Below, piece after piece: positions 52,848 to 61,906 of a stretch of 64,000 nt of DNA. The notes under the pieces are model-generated. The model was not told where the DNA came from, ran no database searches, and saw nothing but the letters and a program-made list of their open reading frames with translations. The stretch lies in NCBI RefSeq assembly GCF_022761015.1, contig NZ_JAKWJQ010000006.1:1-64000 (forward strand), given 5' to 3'. Both the position numbers and the translations under genes were made by a program. This stretch comes from Humibacter sp. RRB41. GTDB taxonomy: Bacteria > Actinomycetota > Actinomycetes > Actinomycetales > Microbacteriaceae. How positions within the stretch are numbered: position 1 is the first letter of the stretch; each line of letters opens with the position of its first letter.

Positions 52848-54254
52848 TCACACACGTCGGCCGCTCTTCATCGCCGGCACCAGATACACCGCAACCGTGA
52901 TGACCAGGAAGCCGGCGTAGGCGATGACGAACCACCAGAGGCCGTGCGTGTAGTCCCCGAATCGTGTCTTCGACGCGCCGAGGATCTGAGGCACCAGGAA
53001 TCCGCCGTACGCCCCGACTGCGGAGATGATTCCGATCGCCGCGGCGGTGATCCTCTGCACACTCACGTCACCCGCGTGATTGTGCGCATCCGCGCTGCCG
53101 CCTCGCAGCGCGAACACCGTCGGGATCATGCGGTACACGGCGCCGTTGCCAACCCCGCTTGCGATGAACAGCACAATGAAACAGGCGAGGAAGGTGGCGA
53201 ATCCGCCGACCGGTAGCGAAATGATGACGAAGACCGTCGCAGCGGCCATCACCACGAACGATGCCGATGCCACAGCAGCGCCCCCGAGACGATCGGCGAG
53301 CCGACCGCCCCAGGGGCGGGCCAGGGATCCGACCAGGGCGCCCAGGAACGCCAGAGAGACCACAGCGGTGCCGACGTGGAGGGCGCTGAACTGCGGGAAC
53401 TCATCCGCGATGAGCTTCGGGAAGACTCCGGAGAAGCCGATGAAGGATCCGAAGGTGCCGATGTAGAGCACGGCGAGCACCCAGAGGTGCGGCTCTTTGA
53501 CGACGGCCAGAGACGCCGTGAAGTCGGCCTTCGAACCACGCAGGCTGTTCATGCGGGTGGCGGCGCCGATGATCGCGATCCCGATGAAGGGAATCCAGAA
53601 CCACCCGGCGATCGGCAGGTTGACGGCATCCGCGGCCGTCACGGTGATCAGGATGGGCACCAGGAACTGGGCGACGGCGGCGCCGAGGTTGCCGCCGGCG
53701 GCGTTGAGGCCGAGCGCCCAGCCTTTCATGCGCTGCGGGTAGAAGAACGTGATGTTCGCCATCGAGCTGGCGAAGTTGCCGCCGCCGAAGCCCGCCAGCC
53801 CTGCGATCAACAGCATCACGACAAATGGCGTCCCGGGATTCGCGACCGCGATCGCCAGCGCCACTGTGGGGATGAGCAGCAACGCCGCCGACACCATGGT
53901 CCAGACCCGGCCACCGAACTTCGGAACCATGAACGTGTAAGGCAGTCGCAGGGTGGCGCCGACAAGGCTCGGCACGGAGATGAGCCAGAAGATCTGCCCG
54001 TCCGTGAAGTGGAATCCCGCGGCGGGCAGTGCGACGACCACGACGCTCCACAACTGCCAGACGACGAATCCGAGGAACTCCGTGAAGATCGACCAACGGA
54101 GGTTGCGCGCCGCGATCGCCTTGCCCTTGGTCGCCCACTGCTCCGCGTCTTCGGGATCCCATCCCTCGATCCATCGACCGGACCCATGCACGAGAGCGGT
54201 CGGCTGTGCTGCGGAGGTGGTGGTGGTGTCGGTGCGATTCGAGGCAGAGGTCAT
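52848..54254 (-). CDS. narK: Nitrate/nitrite MFS transporter, NarK/NasA type
   Basis: This is a 468-residue major-facilitator protein with about twelve membrane helices. It carries the two nitrate-signature regions of NNP transporters: AGLAGFGGGNFASSMANITFFYPQRMKGWALGLNAAGGNLG and, in the second half, GSLARPWGGRLADRLGG. NFASSMANI-type motifs bind the anion. It would import nitrate for the reductase encoded downstream and may also move nitrite. ATG 54254 has GGAGAG seven bases upstream. The 220-base region upstream (54255-54474) carries a candidate GlnR half-site and presumably the promoter. The gene symbol follows the family. Confidence 0.92.
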   Translation of the reverse strand: MTSASNRTDTTTTSAAQPTALVHGSGRWIEGWDPEDAEQWATKGKAIAARNLRWSIFTEFLGFVVWQLWSVVVVALPAAGFHFTDGQIFWLISVPSLVGATLRLPYTFMVPKFGGRVWTMVSAALLLIPTVALAIAVANPGTPFVVMLLIAGLAGFGGGNFASSMANITFFYPQRMKGWALGLNAAGGNLGAAVAQFLVPILITVTAADAVNLPIAGWFWIPFIGIAIIGAATRMNSLRGSKADFTASLAVVKEPHLWVLAVLYIGTFGSFIGFSGVFPKLIADEFPQFSALHVGTAVVSLAFLGALVGSLARPWGGRLADRLGGAAVASASFVVMAAATVFVIISLPVGGFATFLACFIVLFIASGVGNGAVYRMIPTVFALRGGSADAHNHAGDVSVQRITAAAIGIISAVGAYGGFLVPQILGASKTRFGDYTHGLWWFVIAYAGFLVITVAVYLVPAMKSGRRV

Positions 54255-54378
54255 GGCACTCTCCAGAGGACGGGATGCAGCGAACTGACGGATGGCTGGA
54301 ACGACGGATCAGATGGGCGGTCGCCCTAGGTGTGTCGTCGAGGCTAAGCGGGGAGGATTTCGGCGGGCGACCTCCGCC

Positions 54379-54394
54379 GTATCTGCTCCGTAAC
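54379..54394 (-). promoter_or_regulatory. Candidate GlnR half-site pair upstream of narK
   Basis: On the minus strand GTTAC, six bases, then GATAC matches the actinobacterial GlnR pattern GTnAC-n6-GaAAC except for one base. GTCAC lies upstream at 54411-54407 but not at canonical spacing. The region sits ahead of the narK-nitrate reductase genes, where nitrogen control is expected. Confidence 0.35.
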
Positions 54395-54474
54395 GAAGAC
54401 CTCTCGGTGACGATCGCTCCCGGTGAGGTGCCGGACTGTCGTCGTCTTCGGAGAGGCCGGATGCGACGGCCACG

Positions 54475-54720
54475 TCAGGACGCGTGATCCTTCAACAGCA
54501 GGTCGATGCGCCGCCACGCTTCGTCAGCACTCAGGCCTCGACCTACCGCCAGACCCGCCACGAACGCGCTCACGGGTGCGCCTGCCCGTGCGACGCCGTG
54601 GGCCACATCGCGGGCGAGGTCCAGCACTCGGCCGATCGGCACATCGGCGACCGGCACTTGGAGGGTTTCAGCAAGGTCGCGCACCCATGCTGCGAGGTCA
54701 TCGGGGGTGGTGTCGCTCAT
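54475..54720 (-). CDS. DUF6457 small protein linked to mobA
   Basis: An 81-residue helical, soluble protein beginning MSDTTPDDLAAWVRDLAETL and containing RVLDLARDVAHGVARAGAPVSAFVAGLAVG. It matches the DUF6457 family, small actinobacterial proteins that sit beside mobA and are sometimes fused to it. It overlaps the end of mobA by 23 bases and is co-transcribed. The function is unknown; a role in molybdenum-cofactor maturation is inferred only from position. Confidence 0.75.
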   Translation of the reverse strand: MSDTTPDDLAAWVRDLAETLQVPVADVPIGRVLDLARDVAHGVARAGAPVSAFVAGLAVGRGLSADEAWRRIDLLLKDHAS

Positions 54721-55438
54721 TCGTCTCTCCTTCGTCTGGACGCACGCATGCCCCGCCGGTCGTGGGATCGACGGCGCCGAACCGATCGACGTCGTCCCAG
54801 GTGTCGATGTCGACGGAGGTGCCGTGGTCGGGGATGCGCTCCAACCGCAGGCTGCGCATGACCGCGTGCAGAGATGCGTTCGTGCTCCCGGCGGACAGGC
54901 CACCGATCGCGGAGCGCAACGACTCGGCCCGGTAGATGCCTGTGAGCCACTGGTCCCTTCCTGCTTCATCGACGAGCACGACGCCGTCGACGGCTGTGCC
55001 TTTCTCCGGGTCCGATCCATCGACGACGTGCTCGATCATGGCGGCGAGCCGATCGCCGGCGAGTTCGACATGAGGAAGATCTGCGGCCAGCAGCAGCACG
55101 AGCGTGGCTGTGACCTTCGAGAGTCCGGCGGCGAGGGCGGCGACCGGCCCACCGAACGGCGGATCCTCGCGCACAGAGACGAAGAAGGCGGTCGAATCGG
55201 GTGCGGCCGTTCGGGCACGCTGCGGACCGACCAGGACGATCCTGTCAGCGCCGACTACGCCGGCGGCCGCGATCGCGCGATCCACGAGGCGCGTACCGCC
55301 CACGATCAGTGCGGCCTTGTCGATCCCGTCGAGACGCGACGCACGGCCACCGGCGAGGATGATCGCGTCGATCCTCGACGAGGCATCCGTGCACGTGGGC
55401 GCGTGGTCGGCTCGGGCCCGGTTCGTGAACTCGGTCAT
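54698..55438 (-). CDS. mobA: Molybdenum cofactor guanylyltransferase
   Basis: The 246-residue protein has the nucleotidyltransferase motif DAIILAGGRASRLDGIDKAAL, corresponding to LAGGxSxRMGxDKA, and LLAADLPHVELAGDRLAAMI with the metal-binding Asp. It would attach GMP to molybdopterin to give the MGD form needed by the nitrate reductase in this island. The N-terminal ~20 residues are not conserved. It overlaps moeA by four bases and DUF6457 by 23. Confidence 0.88.
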   Translation of the reverse strand: MTEFTNRARADHAPTCTDASSRIDAIILAGGRASRLDGIDKAALIVGGTRLVDRAIAAAGVVGADRIVLVGPQRARTAAPDSTAFFVSVREDPPFGGPVAALAAGLSKVTATLVLLLAADLPHVELAGDRLAAMIEHVVDGSDPEKGTAVDGVVLVDEAGRDQWLTGIYRAESLRSAIGGLSAGSTNASLHAVMRSLRLERIPDHGTSVDIDTWDDVDRFGAVDPTTGGACVRPDEGETNERHHPR

Positions 55439-56640
55439 GGTCTCAGCGTGACCGGAACGAGGTCGCCGACCCGGACCTCGGCCGACTCGGCAGGGATCAC
55501 GGCATAGCCGTCGGCGCGGGCGAGGCGGCCGATCAGGTGGGAGCCGCTGCCGCGATCGTTGGCGGGACGCACGTGAAGGCCGCCATCGACCCGACGCGCG
55601 ACGACCGGCATGTATTGCCGACGCATCGGTGGCTTCGCCCATCCGGTCTCTGCCACGGCCACCTCGGTCGGTGACTCAGAGGGCAGACCATGCAGGGTTC
55701 GAAGCAAAGGCAACACGAAGGCGTCGAACGACACGGCCGCTCCGACCGGATTCCCCGGCAGACCGAACACGGCGGCGCCTCCGAGCCTTCCGAACGCTTG
55801 CGGTTTGCCCGGCTGCATCGCCACCTTCGCGAACTGCAGATCCAGCCTTGTCACGGGGTCGTGAGCACCGACGCTGACGCCGCCGGTGAGGATCACGACG
55901 TGCGGCGCGTACCGCAGCGCCTTCTGAAGCGCCAGATCGAGCTCTCCGACGAGATCGCCCGCACGGGAACGGTGCACGACGTCGGCACCGGCTGCTGCCG
56001 CGAGTCCGCACACCAGGGGGCTGTTCGAGTCATGGATCGAGCCTCGTCGCAACGCGACACCCGGCGGCCGCACCTCGTCTCCTGTGGCGATCACGGCCAC
56101 GCGCGCTCGGGCACGTACCTCGACACGCTCGACCCCTGAGCTCACGGCGGCCGCGACGTCATAGGGCGTCATGACTCTTCCGGCGGACAGCACGAGGTCG
56201 CCAACCGCCAGGTCCTCACCACGGCGACGGATGTTGGCGCCCGGCCGGGGCGCGGTCGTCACCGTCACGCGGTCAGCGGCCCAGTCCGCTTCGGCCGTAC
56301 GCTCGATCGGCACGACGGCGTCGGCGTCGGTAGGAACCGGGGCACCCGTCATGATGCGCACGGTGGAGCCGGACTCGATCAGGGGATCGTCCGCGCTCCC
56401 CGCCGCGACCTCGCCGACGACGCGCAGCTCGGACAGCGAGCCGGGAGTCGCCTCGAGCAGATCGCCCCGGCGCACCGCGTAGCCGTCCATCGCAGAGTTG
56501 TCGAAAGGCGGCGACGGGTGCACGCAGACGACATCGGTCGCGAGCATCCTGCCGTACGCGAGATCCACCCGGACGGACTCGGGTTCCAGAGGACGCACGT
56601 CGACCAGAACTCGCGCCAGGTGCTCATCGACGGTGATCAT
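55435..56640 (-). CDS. moeA: Molybdopterin molybdenumtransferase
   Basis: MoeA inserts molybdate into adenylylated molybdopterin. The 401-residue protein has PPFDNSAMDGYAVR, VRIMTGAPVPTDADAVVPIE, GANIRRRGEDLAVGD, the MogA-like core VAVIATGDEVRPPG, VVILTGGVSVGAHD and FGLPGNPVGAAVSFDAFVLP. ATG 56640 has GGGGGAACC just upstream. With mobA it supplies the cofactor, but the earlier moa genes are not in this window. Confidence 0.95.
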   Translation of the reverse strand: MITVDEHLARVLVDVRPLEPESVRVDLAYGRMLATDVVCVHPSPPFDNSAMDGYAVRRGDLLEATPGSLSELRVVGEVAAGSADDPLIESGSTVRIMTGAPVPTDADAVVPIERTAEADWAADRVTVTTAPRPGANIRRRGEDLAVGDLVLSAGRVMTPYDVAAAVSSGVERVEVRARARVAVIATGDEVRPPGVALRRGSIHDSNSPLVCGLAAAAGADVVHRSRAGDLVGELDLALQKALRYAPHVVILTGGVSVGAHDPVTRLDLQFAKVAMQPGKPQAFGRLGGAAVFGLPGNPVGAAVSFDAFVLPLLRTLHGLPSESPTEVAVAETGWAKPPMRRQYMPVVARRVDGGLHVRPANDRGSGSHLIGRLARADGYAVIPAESAEVRVGDLVPVTLRP

Positions 56641-56747
56641 GGTTCCCCCGAAGATCGATCACGCGGGTGAAGACGGCCACGACGACTCCTTTGGTCGCAG
56701 GTGGAGCGGCGGCTGCCATGTGCTGTCGGCGGCAGACCCGCGTGGGC

Positions 56748-57875
56748 TCAGACATTGAGCCGATATCCGCGTTTCACCACGGTGGTGATGAGGCTCGGAG
56801 CACCGATCGCCAGGCGAAGGCGGCTGAGGGCGACTTCTACCGCATGGTCGTCCGGGCGGCCGGGGAGCGAATCCGCGAGCTGTGCTCTCGTCACGACCGC
56901 CCCGCCTGCTCTCGCGATGATGCGGAAGAGCGTGAGAGCGGAAGGCGGCAGGGTGGTGCACACGCCGTCGATGGTGATCATCGAGCCTCGCATCTCGATG
57001 GTGCCGTGCGCGCTCGTCACGTACTCGACTCGGCGTTGCTCGAGCTCTTCGCACACGAGGCGGATCAACGCACCCATGCGGTGACGCTCCGGCTGAATCG
57101 GGTTCAGCCCGACGGCGATCAGCGGTGCGGCGGTCACGGGACCCACCGCGGCGGCGAGCACGCGAGTCGACATCGCATCGATCAACTCGTCACGTCGCCC
57201 GAGCAACTCCGCCGTGCCGAACAGTGCATCCACCGCGGGCGCGCTGGTGAACGTGATGCAGTCCAGCCTGCCTGAGCAGGCCGCGTCGATGAGCCGCAGC
57301 ACGCGGTTGTCGGAGGCGTCGGGGGCGAGCCAGCGGTACGGCGAGGCGGTCAGCACCCGGTGTCCTGCCGCCCGCAGCCGATCGAGCTGCGGCTCGTCGG
57401 TGTAGCCGTGTACCTGAACGGCGACGACCTGTCCTTCCGGATAGCGTTCGAGCACCCGATCGATGAGCGACGCGGTGGTCTCCTCGTCGCTCATGCCACG
57501 ATCGTCGAGTCCGGCTGCCCGGATGCCGCCTCTCGCCTTCGGACCGCGAACCAGAATGTCCGCATCGGCGAGCACCGCGACGAGCGCGTCGCCGAGGCCG
57601 GCGGCATCCGCCACCTCGAACCAACGGCGGATGCCGTACGCGGTCGTCGCGAGCAGGATGCCCGGCCGCGCTTCGAGAACCGCGCGGGTGTCAGCGATGA
57701 CGGGACCGTCGGCATCCGCATTCGCCATCTGGATCGTCGGGGCGTGCAGTACCTGTGCACCGCGACGCTCCAATGCATCGATGAGGTCGCCACTGCGACG
57801 ATCGCTCGTGACGCCGATGCGGAAGCCGTGCAGCTGGTCCGGCCTGAAGACCGGTACCTCCAGGTCGCCGGTCAT
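56748..57875 (-). CDS. HemD-winged-helix fusion regulator (NnaR-like)
   Basis: The protein has 375 residues. Residues ~15-265 resemble uroporphyrinogen-III synthase: GFRIGVTSDRRSGDLIDALE, VLHAPTIQMANADADGPVI, RVLTASPYRWLAPDA, DCITFTSAPAVDALFGTAE and VLAAAVGPVTAAPL. Residues ~275-375 form an OmpR-type DNA-binding domain ending LPGRPDDHAVEVALSRLRLA and VVKRGYRLNV. This fusion is the NnaR type, described in Streptomyces coelicolor as a nitrate/nitrite assimilation regulator acting with GlnR, with a similar gene near nirBD in mycobacteria. It may act as regulator, tetrapyrrole enzyme or both. It overlaps cobA by four bases and lies with nirB in one transcript, so it can sense or serve siroheme synthesis. 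Confidence 0.88.
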   Translation of the reverse strand: MTGDLEVPVFRPDQLHGFRIGVTSDRRSGDLIDALERRGAQVLHAPTIQMANADADGPVIADTRAVLEARPGILLATTAYGIRRWFEVADAAGLGDALVAVLADADILVRGPKARGGIRAAGLDDRGMSDEETTASLIDRVLERYPEGQVVAVQVHGYTDEPQLDRLRAAGHRVLTASPYRWLAPDASDNRVLRLIDAACSGRLDCITFTSAPAVDALFGTAELLGRRDELIDAMSTRVLAAAVGPVTAAPLIAVGLNPIQPERHRMGALIRLVCEELEQRRVEYVTSAHGTIEMRGSMITIDGVCTTLPPSALTLFRIIARAGGAVVTRAQLADSLPGRPDDHAVEVALSRLRLAIGAPSLITTVVKRGYRLNV

Positions 57876-58648
57876 GGCTGCACGAGTTCCACCGCGTCGG
57901 TGAGACGTCGAGCGGCGCTCGCGTCGCCCTGCCACGCGAGTCGCACGACGTCGCCGATCACGATCACGGCAGGCGACGAGACCCCGGCTGTCGCGGCGAC
58001 CGTGACGATGTCGGCGAGCTCGGCGATGGTCGTGCGCTGTCCCGGAGTGTGCCCCCGCTCGATCACGGCGACCGGCGTGCGAGCATCCAGACCGTGCTTC
58101 GCGAGTCCAGCAGAGAGGGTGGGCAGTGTTCCGGCTCCCATCAGCACGACGATCGTGCCACCGAGACCGGCGAGGTGCCGGTGTTCGTCGTCGCTGAGCG
58201 GCGCGTGCCCCGACACGACGGTGAACAGGTGGCTGATGCCGCGGTGCGTGAGCGGGATGCCCGCTGCGGCCGGCACAGCTGTCGCGCTGCTGACTCCCGG
58301 AATGACGCGCACCGGAACACCGGCCTCCCGGCAGGCGAGCACCTCCTCTCCGCCTCGCCCGAACACGTAGGAATCGCCGCCCTTGAGCCGAACCACGCGT
58401 GAGCCGTCCAGGGCGTGCCGCACGAGCATCCGCTCGATCTCGGGCTGCGCGACCGCATGATGGCCCGGTTGCTTGCCGACGTCGACGAGCAACGCGCGCG
58501 GTGCCCAGTCGGCCAGCCGATCGTGCGGTGCGAGCCGGTCGTAGAGCACGACGTCGGCGTGGGCGAGGGCATCGAACGCGGCCGCCGTCATGAGCTCGGC
58601 TGAACCCGGTCCGCCACCGACGAGGGTCACGCTCCCGGAGGCGGTCAC
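57872..58648 (-). CDS. cobA: Uroporphyrinogen-III C-methyltransferase (SUMT)
   Basis: SUMT methylates uroporphyrinogen III twice to precorrin-2, leading to the siroheme required by NirB. The 258 residues show VTLVGGGPGSAELMT, the SAM-binding DVVLYDRLAP, VVRLKGGDSYVFGRGGEE, PGVSSATAVPAAAGIPLTHRG and GTIVVLMGAGTLP. It is the single-domain form without a CysG dehydrogenase domain. GTG 58648 overlaps the nirB stop by four bases. Confidence 0.94.
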   Translation of the reverse strand: MTASGSVTLVGGGPGSAELMTAAAFDALAHADVVLYDRLAPHDRLADWAPRALLVDVGKQPGHHAVAQPEIERMLVRHALDGSRVVRLKGGDSYVFGRGGEEVLACREAGVPVRVIPGVSSATAVPAAAGIPLTHRGISHLFTVVSGHAPLSDDEHRHLAGLGGTIVVLMGAGTLPTLSAGLAKHGLDARTPVAVIERGHTPGQRTTIAELADIVTVAATAGVSSPAVIVIGDVVRLAWQGDASAARRLTDAVELVQP

Positions 58649-61272
58649 GAGCGGCTCCCCTCGGTCGAGAGAGTTTCTCTCGGCGGCGCCGTCGGCATGC
58701 CGAGCGAGACGGGCATCGGCGCCTCGCCAGGGCGAGCAGGCCGTGGTTGGCCGCGTTCGATCACCCGCGGAAGCCCGGTGTCAGGGGCGTCTGGAGCATT
58801 CACGAAGGAACGGAAGCGGCGCAGCCGCTCGGGGTCTGCCAGTGTTGCAGCCCACTCGTCCTGGTAATCGTCGACATGGCGGTGCATCGTCGCCTCCAAC
58901 TCGTCGGCCAGCCCGAGCGCGTCGTCGACGACGACGCTGCGCACGTGGTCGAGCCCCCCATCGAGGTCCTCGATCCAGCGGGCGGTGCGCTGCAGGCGAT
59001 CAGCCGTGCGGATGTAGTAGATGAAGTACCGGTCGATGTATCTGATCAGGCTCTCGTCGTCGAGATCCGTCGCCAGCAGCTGTCCATGAGCAGGCTGCAG
59101 ACCGCCGTTGCCGCCCACGTACAGATTCCAGCCCTCCGCCGTGGCGATCACGCCGACGTCCTTGCCGCGCGCTTCCGCGCACTCGCGTGCGCATCCGGAG
59201 ACACCGATCTTCAGTTTGTGCGGCGCTCGCAGACCGCGGTATCGCAGTTCGAGACGGATCGCCATCGCCACCGAATCCTGCACGCCGAAGCGGCACCACG
59301 TCGAACCGACGCAGCTCTTCACGTTGCGCAGCGCCTTTCCGTAGGCCTGGCCGGACTCGAAGCCCGCGTCGACGAGTATTCGCCAGATGTCGGGCAGCTG
59401 ATCGAGGCGTGCGCCGAACATGTCGATGCGCTGGCCGCCGGTGATCTTCGTGTAGAGACCGAACTTCTCGGCCACGGCGGCGATGACCGCCAGCTTCTGC
59501 GGTGTGATCTCGCCGCCGGGGATCCGCGGCACGACGGAGTAGCTGCCGTCCTTCTGCATGTTCGCGAGCGCGCGGTCGTTCGTGTCCTGCAGCGAGCCGC
59601 GACCATCGTCGAGGATGTATCCGCCCTGGCTCGCCAGCATGGATGCCACGGCCGGCTTGCAGATGTCGCAGCCGCGCCCTGAACCGAAGCGCTCGACGAT
59701 GGCGTCGAACGACGCCAGCCCGAGCACCCTCACGCCGTCGAACAGCTCCTGCCTGGTCATCGCGAAGTGCTCGCAGAGAGCATGCGAGACGGCGACTCCC
59801 GCAGCGGTCAGCTCCTGTTCCATGAGCTTCTTCACGAGCGGGACGCACGAACCGCACTGGGTACCGGCCCTCGTGCAGGCCTTGAGCGAGCCCAGGTCAT
59901 GACATCCCTCGCCGGAACCGCCCCCGCTGCGAACGGCCTCCCGCACCGTGCCGGCGGTCACGATGTTGCAGGAGCAGACGAGCGCATCATCGGGCAGGTC
60001 CGCACCCGATGGGGCCTCGCCACCCGCCGAGAGGTAGGCGGCGGGTTCGGCGCCGAGCTCGCGCCCGAGCATCGGCCGCAGCGAGGAGTACGGCGCTGCG
60101 TCGCCGACGAACACTCCGCCGAGCAGGGTCTTGGCATCCTGCGAGACGACGATCTTCTGGTAAAGCCCGCGGGCCGGGTCGGCGTAGACGATCTCGAGTG
60201 CGCCGGATGTCGCGCCGAGCGCGTCGCCGAACGACGCAACGTCGACGCCGGAGAGCTTGAGGCTCGTCGCGTCGTCGATCGATGAGAACTCGGCGTCGCC
60301 ACCCAGCAGGCGGTCGGCGACGGTCTCGGCCATCGCATTCGCCGGCGCGACCAGGCCGACGCAGCGGCCGAACACGTTGGCGACCTCCCCGATCGCGAAG
60401 ACGTTCGGGTCGGAACTGCGGCAGTCCGCGCCGACCACGACGCCGCCGCGCTCGCCGATGTCGAGGCCCGCGGCGCTGGCGAGCCCATCGCGCGGGGTCA
60501 CCCCGATCGCGAACACGACGATGTCGGCGTCCACCACTTTGCCGTTCGTCAGCTTGACAGCGTGCACGCTCCCGTTTTCGACCAGCAGCTCCTGCGGTCG
60601 CGTGCCGAGCTCGAGCCGGATGCCGTGCCCTGCGATCAGCCGCGACAGCGCCTGCCCGGCTCCCTCATCGAGCTGAGCCGACATCAGCCAGCCACCGGAG
60701 TGCACCACTGTCGCTTCAGCACCGAGCCCGGTGAGCCCGCCTGCAGCCTCGAGGCCGAGCAGCCCACCGCCTGCCACGAGCACGCGCGGTGCGCGACCGG
60801 AGCGTTCGACCACCTGCGCGCACTCCGCGACCAAGGCGTCGACGTCCTCGAGCGTGCGATACACCCTGGCGTGATCGCTGCCTCTGATCTCGGGCACGGG
60901 AGCGGTCGACCCGGTGGCGAGCACGAGCTCGTCGTACGGATGCTCGGCGCCGTCATCCGTGTGGACTCTGCGCGCCGCGCGGTCGATCCTGGTGGCGCGA
61001 ACGCCGGTGAGCAGACGCACGCGGGCGGCATCCCACGGCCGCGTCGGCACGAGAGTGAGATCCTCCTCGCCCAGCAGCCGGTGGCTGAGCGAGACCCGGT
61101 CGTACGGCTGGTGGGGCTCGTCACCGAGCACCGTCACGTGCAGCGTTCCCGCGTCGTCACGCGAATTGATCGCGTCGGCGAGGCGATGGGCGGCCGGACC
61201 CGCACCGATCACGACCACGCGCCGTGCATCCGTTGCCGGCTCGTCGACGGCGTCGCCTCGATCGTCGCTCAT
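58645..61272 (-). CDS. nirB: Assimilatory nitrite reductase [NAD(P)H] large subunit
   Basis: NirB reduces nitrite to ammonium with six electrons. The 875-residue protein has the FAD domain (VVVIGAGPAAHRLADAI, YDELVLATGSTAPVPEI, VLVAGGGLLGLEAAGGL, VFAIGEVANVFG), a BFD [2Fe-2S] domain at ~430-480 (C-S-C-N-I and C-G-S-C), a NIR/SIR ferredoxin-like half domain, and siroheme/[4Fe-4S] ligands at ~650-700: SCVGSTWCRFG and GVSGCARECAEA (C-x5-C then C-x3-C). ATG 61272 has AAGGGA upstream. cobA and the HemD-regulator gene follow with four-base overlaps. Unusually, nirD is not downstream but divergent. Confidence 0.96.
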   Translation of the reverse strand: MSDDRGDAVDEPATDARRVVVIGAGPAAHRLADAINSRDDAGTLHVTVLGDEPHQPYDRVSLSHRLLGEEDLTLVPTRPWDAARVRLLTGVRATRIDRAARRVHTDDGAEHPYDELVLATGSTAPVPEIRGSDHARVYRTLEDVDALVAECAQVVERSGRAPRVLVAGGGLLGLEAAGGLTGLGAEATVVHSGGWLMSAQLDEGAGQALSRLIAGHGIRLELGTRPQELLVENGSVHAVKLTNGKVVDADIVVFAIGVTPRDGLASAAGLDIGERGGVVVGADCRSSDPNVFAIGEVANVFGRCVGLVAPANAMAETVADRLLGGDAEFSSIDDATSLKLSGVDVASFGDALGATSGALEIVYADPARGLYQKIVVSQDAKTLLGGVFVGDAAPYSSLRPMLGRELGAEPAAYLSAGGEAPSGADLPDDALVCSCNIVTAGTVREAVRSGGGSGEGCHDLGSLKACTRAGTQCGSCVPLVKKLMEQELTAAGVAVSHALCEHFAMTRQELFDGVRVLGLASFDAIVERFGSGRGCDICKPAVASMLASQGGYILDDGRGSLQDTNDRALANMQKDGSYSVVPRIPGGEITPQKLAVIAAVAEKFGLYTKITGGQRIDMFGARLDQLPDIWRILVDAGFESGQAYGKALRNVKSCVGSTWCRFGVQDSVAMAIRLELRYRGLRAPHKLKIGVSGCARECAEARGKDVGVIATAEGWNLYVGGNGGLQPAHGQLLATDLDDESLIRYIDRYFIYYIRTADRLQRTARWIEDLDGGLDHVRSVVVDDALGLADELEATMHRHVDDYQDEWAATLADPERLRRFRSFVNAPDAPDTGLPRVIERGQPRPARPGEAPMPVSLGMPTAPPRETLSTEGSRS

Positions 61273-61400
61273 CTGGGGTTTCCCTTCGGTCGCCTGGCTC
61301 GTGAAGCGAGCCTAAGAACGGGCTGTTTCGACTTCTTTTCGGGAGCGTGAACGACCGTTACAGCGCCCCTACACCCGAGGCGCCGCAGTGTGAGATCGAA

Positions 61401-61416
61401 GTCACTCGACTGAAAC
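61401..61416 (+). promoter_or_regulatory. GlnR binding half-site pair between nirB and nirD
   Basis: GTCAC-TCGACT-GAAAC matches the actinobacterial GlnR consensus GTnAC-n6-GaAAC exactly. A second GTnAC (GTAAC, 61433-61437) follows 16 bases later, ten more than the canonical six. The site lies about 92 bases before nirD and 129 bases before nirB, so it can serve both directions. The rest of the 235-base gap has an inverted GTAAC at 61356-61360 and no clear -10. Confidence 0.6.
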
Positions 61417-61507
61417 ACGCCTTCGATCGCTCGTAACATGCGCTGCCTACCCTCGAGTACGAAGCCCGCGATCCGCGGCGAACCGTCCCCGGCGTGAGGA
61501 GACCACG

Positions 61508-61906
61508 GTGACACTGACCATCGAACCGGCCATTCACGAGGACATCGTTCCTGCGCCGCGGCACGCCAGTGCGCACGCGGTCGCATGGCAGCGCGTGTGC
61601 CGGATCGACGACCTCGAACCAGGATGGGGCGAGGCCGTGCTGTTGCCCGAGAGACAGGTCGCCCTGTTCCTGGTAGGCGCCGGAGAGCTCTACGCCGTCG
61701 ACCATCGCGACCCGAAGACCTCCGCTCCCGTGATGGCGCGTGGCATCGTGGGCTCGAAGGGCGCTCGCCCTACGATCGCCTCCCCGCTGCTCAAGCAGGT
61801 CTACGACCTGGCGACGGGCGAGTGCCTGAGTGAGTCGGGTCCCTCGCTGGCCACGTACGCCACTCGAGTCGTCGGCGAGTTCGTCGAGATCGCGGCGGCG
61901 GCGTGA
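61508..61906 (+). CDS. nirD: Nitrite reductase small subunit NirD
   Basis: The 132-residue protein has a Rieske-like fold: WQRVCRIDDLEPGWGEAVLL, QVALFLVGAGELYAVDHRDP, ISO-type segment IASPLLKQVYDLATGECLSE. The Cys/His pairs that hold a Rieske cluster are missing, as is normal for NirD. It pairs with NirB although it is transcribed the opposite way. The start is GTG 61508 with AGGAGA at 61496-61501. It overlaps the chelatase gene by four bases. Confidence 0.92.
   Translation: MTLTIEPAIHEDIVPAPRHASAHAVAWQRVCRIDDLEPGWGEAVLLPERQVALFLVGAGELYAVDHRDPKTSAPVMARGIVGSKGARPTIASPLLKQVYDLATGECLSESGPSLATYATRVVGEFVEIAAAA

Noticed and set aside
54255-54474. Small gene in the gap between narK and DUF6457
   Set aside because: Plus-strand frames here have no ribosome site or family resemblance; the stretch is better explained as the narK promoter region.
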